NCBI GenBank assembly: GCA_034430655.1
Contig: DAOUEC010000002.1
Span: 1 to 21,308 of the forward strand
Direction: 5' to 3'
DNA: 21,308 bases
DNA from: JAUWNP01 sp034430655
Lineage (GTDB): Bacteria; Chloroflexota; Anaerolineae; B4-G1
Below, in pieces: positions 14,895 to 19,872 of this stretch. The translations under genes and the position numbers were made by a program. Each line of letters begins with the position of its first letter. The stretch's first letter is position 1. The notes below the pieces were generated by a model. The model saw nothing but the letters and a program-made list of their open reading frames with translations, had not been told where the DNA came from and searched no databases.

Positions 14895-14966
14895 GGATGC
14901 TCTACGAGGCGCGGGCGGAGGGAGAGGCGGGGGAATAGGAAGACAAGGGGACGGGGGGGGGCACGG
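14893..14966 (+). repeat. Duplicate of the TPR-gene 3' end plus G-rich tract
   Basis: AGGGATGCTCTACGAG and GCGGGCGGAGGGAGAG repeat the sequence at 17023-17055, which encodes the last residues of the TPR protein. It is followed by the GGAAGACAAGGGGACGG-type G-rich repeat. The stretch 14895-15012 has no gene. Confidence 0.75.
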
Positions 14967-15012
14967 GGACGAAGACATAAAGACATAGAGAAGTATCAGA
15001 GGAGGTGGAGGG

Positions 15013-15231
15013 GTGAGTGAGAGAACATCTTCATTCCAAATGGCTCTGGAGACGGTAGATAGATTGGCGTTGGAAGAGCAGGAGATGCTATTGGAAATTG
15101 TATATCATCGTTTCATCGAACAGCGGCGCGCGGATCTGTCCGGGGAAATAGCCGCGGCGCACAAGGCATACCGATGTGGCGAGGTCCGGCGGGGAACGGT
15201 GGAGGATCTGATGGCGGAGTTAGCGGAATGA
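15013..15231 (+). CDS. Small antitoxin-like protein paired with RelE-type toxin
   Basis: This is a 72-residue, charged, helical protein (ALEEQEMLLEIVYHRFIEQR, then GTVEDLMAELAE). The GTG start is preceded by GGAGGTGGAGG. Its TGA overlaps the ATG of the next gene (ATGA), the classic toxin-antitoxin operon arrangement. The family has no recognisable DNA-binding motif in the short sequence; antitoxin is inferred from its partner. Confidence 0.7.
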   Translation: MSERTSSFQMALETVDRLALEEQEMLLEIVYHRFIEQRRADLSGEIAAAHKAYRCGEVRRGTVEDLMAELAE

Positions 15232-15510
15232 GGACTCTGGTTTGGAGTTCGTCTTTTGTGCGAGCGTTAAAGCGCAGAATCCGACGCCACCCAGGTCTGC
15301 GCGGCAAGGTGGAGCAGACGCTTCGCCAGCTCGCCGAAGACCCCTTCCATCCCTCGCTGCACAGCCATAGGCTTAAGGGACCACTCTGGAGCGTGGGCTT
15401 GCAGCGTTGGCTACGATGTCCGGATTCTCTTCGAGTTCGTCCAGAATCCAGAGTCCGGCGAAGAGGAGATTCTGCTGTTGACCGTCGGTTCTCACGATGA
15501 GGTGTACTGA
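15228..15510 (+). pseudogene. RelE/YafQ-type mRNA interferase toxin, frameshifted
   Basis: The first frame encodes MRTLVWSSSFVRALKRRI, RQLAEDPFHPSLHSHRLKG. At about 15380-15388 the frame changes, and GAWACSVGYDVRILFEFV plus EILLLTVGSHDEVY continue to the TGA at 15510. Joined, they make a full-length RelE-superfamily toxin (about 94 residues) that would cleave mRNA on the ribosome. A loss of two bases (or gain of one) near GACCACTCTGGAGC explains the break. The toxin is likely inactive. Confidence 0.8.
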
Positions 15511-15792
15511 TCTTCAGCAGAGATACTGGGGACTGAAGCAGAGACGTTTCTGGAACTCGTAGAGCGAGAGCGTATTGGTGGTGTCATCAAATTGGACGAC
15601 CAGTGGCGGGTCTCAATTTTTACACTAGCCCGGCTGTTAGATACCACTCCTGAGGTTTTGCTTGAGCTTGTTGAGGACTATGTGCTAGACCAGATGATCG
15701 AGGAAGTGGAGGATGATGAGTGGTTCGAGGGCCAGGAAGGGAGGGGGGTCTACCAAGGCTACCTGATGGACAGGCCGCCGCGCGGATTGTAG
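15511..15792 (+). pseudogene. N-truncated helix-turn-helix antitoxin-like gene
   Basis: The frame is open directly after the toxin TGA and has no start until an unlikely TTG (15583-15588 area) or GAC-rich region. It encodes AEILGTEAETFLELVERERI, GGVIKLDDQWRVSIFTLARLL and an acidic tail (EEVEDDEWFEGQEG). The first part resembles an excisionase/MerR-like winged helix with a wing (KLDDQWRV). Its first residues appear to be lost at the junction. Partner and function unknown. Confidence 0.5.
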
Positions 15793-15805
15793 CGGTGTTA
15801 CGTAA

Positions 15806-15889
15806 ATGGGTTCAATCATCGAGGTGCTTTCAGTCTTCGGCCTGCGCCCCGAGCCGATCAAACTGGCCCCGGTGATCCAGGAACTGTGA
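15806..15889 (+). pseudogene. wecB: wecB-like (UDP-GlcNAc 2-epimerase) N-terminal fragment
   Basis: A 27-codon ORF encodes VLSVFGLRPEPIKLAPVI followed by QEL and TGA. This matches the very start of UDP-N-acetylglucosamine 2-epimerases (usual form VxxVFGTRPEAIKMAPVI). The full enzyme is about 360-380 residues, so nearly everything is missing. It lies 23 bp before a wecC-like fragment, the usual partner in making ManNAc uronic acid for surface polysaccharide. Confidence 0.7.
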
Positions 15890-15912
15890 CGGCATCATCA
15901 GTGGAGGTTTCA

Positions 15913-16021
15913 TTGACAAACATCGGCGTTATTGGTATGGGCTACGTGGGCATCCCCTGCGCGCTGCTGGCCAACGTGCCGGGCTTCCGCGTGACCGGGG
16001 TGCAGCGCCGTGTTGGCCCGT
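15913..16021 (+). pseudogene. wecC: wecC-like nucleotide-sugar dehydrogenase, 5' fragment copy 1
   Basis: A TTG start with GTGGAGGT upstream encodes TNIGVIGMGYVGIPCALL and ANVPGFRVTGVQRR, then runs into VGP and TAG. GMGYVGIP is the Rossmann NAD-binding loop of UDP-ManNAc-type dehydrogenases. Only 35 of roughly 420 residues remain. It is the only copy that keeps a plausible ribosome site and start. Confidence 0.8.
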
Positions 16022-16068
16022 AGGGTGCTCTCGCGGTGAGTCGGGATGTCTTGCCCGGAGGGATACGG

Positions 16069-17064
16069 ATGCAGCGATGGTTGCCGCTGATGGGTGCGCT
16101 AGTGCTGCTGTTGCGTGCGTCTATGCTGGCGAGCGCGGCATGGGGCAATGTGGGAATGTTGGCATTGCGTGACTAACTTATGGCCCAGGCGGACGTGGCT
16201 CCCGGCGCTTACCCGGTTTACGAGGCCCTGGACGAGACAGCGGCGACCGCCCGCGTGATGCAGACCCTGCGCCGTGCCGTAGCCCTGGACGAAGACAGCC
16301 TCGCTGCACGGTGGGCGCTGGGCCGCGCAGCGCTGGCTATGGGCGATGGGGAGGCTGCTGCCGACGCGCTGAGGCCGTTGACGGAAGGGGCAAGGCGTAA
16401 CCCGCTCTTGTATGACGATGCACTGACCGCCTTCAGTCACGGTTGGAGGCCCGCAGAGGTGGTCGCGCTGTACGAAGCGGTTCCGCCGCCGCAGTGGACG
16501 AGTGCGGTGAGTGATACGGTGGCGTTGGCCTATCTGGAGGGGAGCATAGGAGCAAGGGAGCAGGGGGGCAGGGGAGCGCTGGAGAGAGTGAGGGAATTGC
16601 GGCCAGGCGATCTGTATGCCAACTACCACCTCTGGATGCAGGCACGACAGGACGGCGACCTGGGGGCTGCGGCGGCCTACAGCGAAACCTTGACCTACTT
16701 CCCCCTGGAGGCGATAGACCCCGGCGACGAGCGGCTGCTGGATTACGTCGCAGAGGCCATCCTGGCTTTGTTGGAAGACGGTCTGTGGGACCGGGACAAG
16801 ACGCTGAACGTGGTCTCTTTCCTGGTGTGGCAGCACAACGGGGCGACGGGCGTGGAGCGGCTGCTGGAGCAACTGACCGAGCGTTACCCCACCGAACCCG
16901 AGTGGCCCTTTTACCTGGCCGAACTCTACCACCGCCGGGGCGATCTGGACCATGCCGAGGCGGCCTACCAGCAGGTGTTGGCAGTGGACCCGGAGTACGC
17001 GCAGGCTTATCTGTGCATAGGGATGCTCTACGAGACGCGGGCGGAGGGAGAGACGGGGGAATAG
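16069..17064 (+). pseudogene. TPR protein gene with in-frame stop after the signal/membrane segment
   Basis: ATG at 16069, with GGAGGGATACGG upstream, starts a hydrophobic leader (LPLMGALVLLLRASMLASAA) that ends at TAA (16174-16176), codon 36. The same frame then runs on to 17064 with a further 295 residues. These include AARWALGRAALAMGDGEAA and WPFYLAELYHRRGDLDHAEA, typical of tetratricopeptide repeats. An internal ATG at 16180 has no ribosome site. One sense change at codon 36 would restore a membrane-anchored or secreted TPR protein of about 331 residues. Residues in SIGAREQGGRGA and the C-terminal ETRAEGETGE come from G-rich dispersed repeats. It lies in the polysaccharide region and may have belonged to it. 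Confidence 0.7.
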
Positions 17065-17110
17065 CAAGACAAGGGGACAGGGGGACAAGGAGAGGGGGAG
17101 ACAAGGAGCT
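17041..17110. repeat. G-rich GGGGACAAGG-type repeat
   Basis: GGAGAGACGGGGGAATAGC, then AAGACAAGGGGACAGGGGGA and a further AGACAAGG copy. It overlaps the stop codon of the TPR gene. The first part is duplicated at 14914-14955. The remaining 17111-17216 shows no gene or clear promoter. Confidence 0.7.
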
Positions 17111-17216
17111 CGGCGCGGGCCGTTGGGTCTGGCTTGTCTGATCGAGTGGTAACACCCTGCTCAGATACGGAGACCGTACATAACGACTGTGAAGACTGTT
17201 GAAGGAGAGTAGACAT

Positions 17217-17474
17217 ATGGCGACTACGGTGAAAAAGATGGCGGTGCGAGCGCTGCAAGAGCTGCCGGAAGAAGAGACAGCGGAGGTGTTGGATTTCATC
17301 GGCTATCTGCGCTGGCGACGGGAAGAGACAGACCAATCTTGGTTCTGGACCGAGGAATGGCAAGCCCGCTACCGGGAAGCCAAAAGGGATCTGGCCGAAG
17401 GGCGATACCGCGATTTTGACGACATTGAGACATTGCTTGCCGAACTGAAAAGCCAGCCAGGGACGTCAGGATGA
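17217..17474 (+). CDS. Antitoxin of an intact type II-like pair
   Basis: This is an 85-residue protein. The start MATTVKKMAVRALQELPEEE and FIGYLRWRREETDQS resemble the DUF2281/RelB-like antitoxins, with a helical N-terminal part. The C-terminal half is charged and probably wraps the toxin. GGAGAG lies 6-11 bases upstream of the ATG; a TTG 18 bases earlier is less likely. The TGA overlaps the toxin ATG (ATGA). Confidence 0.8.
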   Translation: MATTVKKMAVRALQELPEEETAEVLDFIGYLRWRREETDQSWFWTEEWQARYREAKRDLAEGRYRDFDDIETLLAELKSQPGTSG

Positions 17475-17728
17475 GAATCCGACGTACCGATCGCTTCAAG
17501 AAAGACTATCAGAGGTTGCCATCGCACATTCAAGGGCGAGTGGATGAGAAACTGAGGTTTTTGCTGCGTGATCTGCGTCATCCTTCGTTGCGCGTCCACA
17601 AGCTGCGGGGCGCGGAAGGACTGTGGGAATTCAGCGTGACGATGGAGTATCGGGTGATCTTCGAGATTGAGGGTGAGTACTACGTGCTGCTCGGCGTTGG
17701 CCCTCACCGGATTGTGGACCGGATCTAG
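17471..17728 (+). CDS. RelE/YafQ-family mRNA interferase toxin (intact)
   Basis: This is an 85-residue toxin of the RelE superfamily. RTDRFKKDYQRLPSHIQ at the start, SLRVHKLRGAEGLWEFSV, EYRVIFEIEGEYYVLLGVG and PHRIVDRI at the end follow the usual alpha-alpha-beta-beta-beta order. Such enzymes cut mRNA in the ribosomal A site and are held by the antitoxin just upstream. This is the only recognisable toxin in the region that is full length with no frame break. Confidence 0.85.
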   Translation: MRIRRTDRFKKDYQRLPSHIQGRVDEKLRFLLRDLRHPSLRVHKLRGAEGLWEFSVTMEYRVIFEIEGEYYVLLGVGPHRIVDRI

Positions 17729-17739
17729 GAAGTATTCAG

Positions 17740-18162
17740 ATGATGATACGTGTTTTCATCACCGCCGTCACCGGTTTCGCTCTTATCCTGCTCCTTTCCG
17801 CCTGCACCGCACCATCGGTGGCCGGCCGACCGACGGGCCAGCCCCCTGCCCTGCCACCTGCTGACTTGCTACCTGCAAACTTGCCACTTGCCGACTTGCA
17901 AACTTGCAGACTTGCAAACTTGCACCAAGCCGCCTATAATTACAACCGCTACCACACCCTGGTCCTTCGACAGGCTCAGGACAGGCTCCCCGACGATCTC
18001 CTGGGCCCTTCGACAGGCTCAGGACAAGCCTCAAACGCCTGGCCGGGGTGTGCACCGCGCTGGAGGACCCTTCGACAGAGCCCTTCGGCGAGGCTCAGGA
18101 CAGGCTCAGGGCAGGGGCCGGCGTGGAGGACCCCAGTTGCCGGGAGGCGGCGGAGCGGGTGA
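17740..18162 (+). CDS. Repeat-riddled lipoprotein gene, probably decayed
   Basis: The N-terminus is a lipoprotein signal: VFITAVTGFALILLLSAC, lipobox cysteine C22. The frame then reads through a tandem ACTTGCAA-type repeat and two to three TTCGACAGGCTCAGGACAGG insertions. After the second insertion another frame looks more protein-like (LKRLAGVCTALEDPS, then CREAAERV). The first insertion keeps the frame and the later ones do not, so the annotated 140-residue product is probably not the original. A short stretch (AAYNYNRYHTLVL, DDLLG) is shared with the remnant at 14158. GGAAGTA lies before the ATG, 11 bp after the toxin gene. Function unknown. Confidence 0.45.
   Translation: MMIRVFITAVTGFALILLLSACTAPSVAGRPTGQPPALPPADLLPANLPLADLQTCRLANLHQAAYNYNRYHTLVLRQAQDRLPDDLLGPSTGSGQASNAWPGCAPRWRTLRQSPSARLRTGSGQGPAWRTPVAGRRRSG
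17863..17925. repeat. Tandem ACTTGCAA-type repeats
   Basis: Seven imperfect copies of ACTTGC(A/C)(A/G/C) follow one another inside the lipoprotein frame. It is a simple repeat that could slip during replication. Confidence 0.7.
17963..18113. repeat. Cluster of TTCGACAGGCTCAGGACAGG repeats
   Basis: Copies lie at 17963-17989, 18006-18032 and 18068-18113, and another at 14183-14209. They carry the invertible-looking GGCTCAGGACAGGCTC core. They interrupt a coding sequence, and the lipoprotein frame changes around them. Confidence 0.85.
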
Positions 18163-18192
18163 CGGGGAGACAAGGAGACAAGGGGAGAGAGG
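18160..18192. repeat. G-rich GGGGAGACAAGG-type repeat
   Basis: ACGGGGAGACAAGGAGACAA and a further GGGGAGAGAGG lie at the end of the lipoprotein frame. The following 18193-18278 shows no gene apart from the ribosome site of the next ORF. Confidence 0.65.
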
Positions 18193-18278
18193 AATTCGCC
18201 ATTTGCCATTCGCAATCTGAAAGTTGAGAGGATATCCGAGGCGCGAAAGAATCTCTGGGGGATTGAAGGAGGAGAGAG

Positions 18279-18533
18279 ATGACTGTACAGAGAGAGTTGA
18301 ACCTGGAGGCCCTGGATGAGTGGTACGCTGCCCATTTTGAGGAGTTGGTGAGAAAACACGCCGGGAAAGCCATCGCTGTGGTGGACAGAAAAGTTGCCGC
18401 CGTAGCCGATACAGAGCGGGAAGCGGATCGCCTGGCGCGGGAGAAATACCCGGGTGCAGTTCCACTTGTGCTGGCTATACCGACCGAGGAGGAACTGGTA
18501 TGCCTGTTGCGACATATCGCTACAAACAGCTAA
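18279..18533 (+). CDS. DUF5678-like small protein, partner of the retropepsin gene
   Basis: This is an 84-residue protein. The core AGKAIAVVDRKVAAVADTE resembles the DUF5678 pattern (a conserved GK-aromatic/hydrophobic strand, then a D/E-rich turn), followed by PGAVPLVLAIPTEEEL. GGAGGAGAG lies 6-14 bases before the ATG. Its last 34 bp overlap the retropepsin start, so the two are co-translated. The family call is by resemblance only, and no activity is known to me; it could be a protease substrate, inhibitor or antitoxin-like partner. Confidence 0.6.
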   Translation: MTVQRELNLEALDEWYAAHFEELVRKHAGKAIAVVDRKVAAVADTEREADRLAREKYPGAVPLVLAIPTEEELVCLLRHIATNS

Positions 18534-18907
18534 AGGGCTTGCGTGTCCCGATCATTACCCTGGCTATCCGGTATGGGGGAAAATGGCATCCGGTCGGGGC
18601 CTACGTAGATAGTGGGGCCACCTTTAGTGTGTTCACGGCGCAGGTCGCTGATCGTCTGGGTCTGGCTTATCGTTCTGGGCGACGGATGTATGTTCAAGTG
18701 GGAGATGGGAGTTTTATCCCCGTGTACCTCCACGATCTCGAGATACAGGTGGGCAGACATCGGCTGATGGCCCCGCTGGGTTTCTCCGATAGACTCGGGG
18801 TGCGTTTCAATTTACTGGGGCGGACGGGCATCTTTGACTATTTCAAGGTCTGTTTCGACGAAAAGGAGTTGGTCGTTACCTTCTTGCCTTATGGGAAGCC
18901 AGAATAA
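18500..18907 (+). CDS. Retropepsin-like aspartic protease (clan AA)
   Basis: This is a 135-residue protein. The catalytic motif is GAYVDSGATFSVFTA (D37), and the conserved second region is RFNLLGRTGIFDYFKV, where LLGRTGIF matches the retropepsin hydrophobic-G-R core. It should act as a dimer. GAGGAGGAACTGGT lies before the ATG, within the end of the preceding small gene (34-bp overlap). A related but diverged copy is at 13590. Target and role in the cell unknown; the paired layout suggests a two-part module. Confidence 0.85.
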   Translation: MPVATYRYKQLKGLRVPIITLAIRYGGKWHPVGAYVDSGATFSVFTAQVADRLGLAYRSGRRMYVQVGDGSFIPVYLHDLEIQVGRHRLMAPLGFSDRLGVRFNLLGRTGIFDYFKVCFDEKELVVTFLPYGKPE

Positions 18908-18926
18908 TGATGATAGCCGACCCAAT

Positions 18927-18986
18927 GTCATCAAGTTAAGGATCACACAAGACCTCGGAGGTCTGGGCGATCCTTAACTTAATGAC
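18927..18986. repeat. 60-bp extended palindrome (mini-MITE-like)
   Basis: GTCATCAAGTTAAGGATC (18927-18944) is matched by its inverse, GTCATTAAGTTAAGGATC, at 18969-18986, with one mismatch. The loop contains a second inverted repeat, AGACCTC/GAGGTCT (18950-18964). It sits exactly at the 5' end of wecC fragment copy 2. It has no T-run, so a terminator is less likely than a mobile or cruciform element. Confidence 0.75.
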
Positions 18987-19091
18987 GTGGCCGACGTCCC
19001 AGGCTTCCGGGTGACCGGGGTGCAGCGGCGGTCGGAGCGGCCGGGGTGGAAGATCGAGTGTCTGGACGGTGGGAACTGCCCCGCTGTTTGA
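18987..19091 (+). pseudogene. wecC: wecC-like fragment copy 2, 5' end lost at the palindrome
   Basis: GTG GCC GAC follows the palindrome directly. It encodes VADVPGFRVTGVQRRSE and WKIECLDGGNCP, ending after AV with TGA. Compared with copy 3 it lacks the first 19 residues (the whole Rossmann loop) and the rest of the enzyme. Confidence 0.75.
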
Positions 19092-19111
19092 ATGGAAATA
19101 GGAGGAAAACT

Positions 19112-19354
19112 ATGTCGGCTGTTATCCCACTGGAATTGGAATTGCCTGAGACGAAATTGATTGAGGCTTTTCGTCGTCTGCCCCCACGGCGACGTGCAGA
19201 GTTGCTGGTCAGGTTACAGGCTTTGCGTGAGCCAGAGTTGCGAACAGTGCCAGCCAGCAGGTTGTACGCGCTGACGGGACTGGTCTCGTTGGGAGGCAAT
19301 GCCCTGGCCGACACGGAGGCGATATATGATGGCAACAGTTGTCATCGACGCTAA
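19112..19354 (+). CDS. VapB-type antitoxin-like protein, intact
   Basis: This is an 80-residue protein. The start SAVIPLELELPETKLIE and RLPPRRRAELLVRLQALRE suggest a short strand and helices. AGGAGG lies 7 bases before the ATG. Its 3' end overlaps a PIN-domain gene by about 29 bp, typical of vapBC pairs. The N-terminal fold cannot be fixed by eye; the antitoxin call comes from its partner. Confidence 0.7.
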   Translation: MSAVIPLELELPETKLIEAFRRLPPRRRAELLVRLQALREPELRTVPASRLYALTGLVSLGGNALADTEAIYDGNSCHRR

Positions 19355-19454
19355 CGTCCTGGTAGGGTTGCTGGACGAGCGCGACAAATAGCATGATACG
19401 GCCGTAGTCATTCGTGACGCCCTGGATGGGGCAGGTGCTGAACTGATTGGCTGA
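19326..19454 (+). pseudogene. VapC-type PIN-domain toxin, nonsense mutation and truncated
   Basis: MATVVIDANVLVGLLDERDK carries the first PIN aspartate (VVIDANVL) and then hits TAG (19389-19391), probably once TGG (Trp). The frame goes on with HDTAVVIRDALDGAGAELIG and stops at TGA (19452-19454). A full PIN domain is about 130 residues, and the later acidic residues are missing. As a site-specific RNase it is dead. Confidence 0.8.
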
Positions 19455-19536
19455 CTCATGTTGATAGCGCTGCCGGGGTCGCAAGGGCGTTGCAGTAGGA
19501 GGTGGCACCACAGATTAGCACAGATTGACACAGGTG

Positions 19537-19617
19537 AAAAACAAAACAAAATCCGTGAAAATCGGTGTGAATCTGTGGTTGGAATCTGTGGTCGGGGAGG
19601 CTTTGTTCTGAACATCG
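19537..19617 (+). repeat. 81-bp repeat, copy B (first copy 14800-14880)
   Basis: The same sequence as 14800-14880 with few changes. It ends at TTCTGAACATCG, the first codons of wecC copy 3. It starts in an ATCTGTGG/CACAGATT-rich stretch (19509-19530). Confidence 0.85.
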
Positions 19618-19872
19618 CCGTCATTGGTATGGGCTACGTGGGCATCCCCTGCGCGGCGCTTTTGGCCGACGTGCCGGGGTTCCGGGTGACCGGGGTGCAA
19701 CGGCAGTCGGAGCGCTCCGGGTGGAAGATCGAGTGTCTAAACGGGGGAAATTGCCCCTTTGAGGGGGATGAGCCTGGGCTGGCGGAACTCATCCACCGCG
19801 TAGTGGTCGAGAAAGGCACGTTCCGGGTCACCGACGACTACGCGGTCTGCAAGGATGCCGGCGTGATCTTGA
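19608..19872 (+). pseudogene. wecC: wecC-like 5' fragment copy 3, cut by the ISL3 element
   Basis: This is the longest copy, 88 codons: LNIAVIGMGYVGIPCAALLA, then VPGFRVTGVQRQSERSGW, NCPFEGDEPGLAELI and FRVTDDYAVCKDAGVIL. It ends where the ISL3 terminal repeat begins (19873). GMGYVGIP is the NAD-binding loop. The enzyme oxidises UDP-ManNAc to the uronic acid for surface polymers. The start codon is CTG or a weak one, and no ribosome site is evident. The rest of the gene may lie beyond the right edge if the insertion was simple. Confidence 0.85.

Noticed and set aside
16180..17064. An independent TPR gene starting at 16180
   Set aside because: No ribosome site, and the preceding 35 codons are in the same frame with a good site and a signal segment, so one gene with a stop is the better model.
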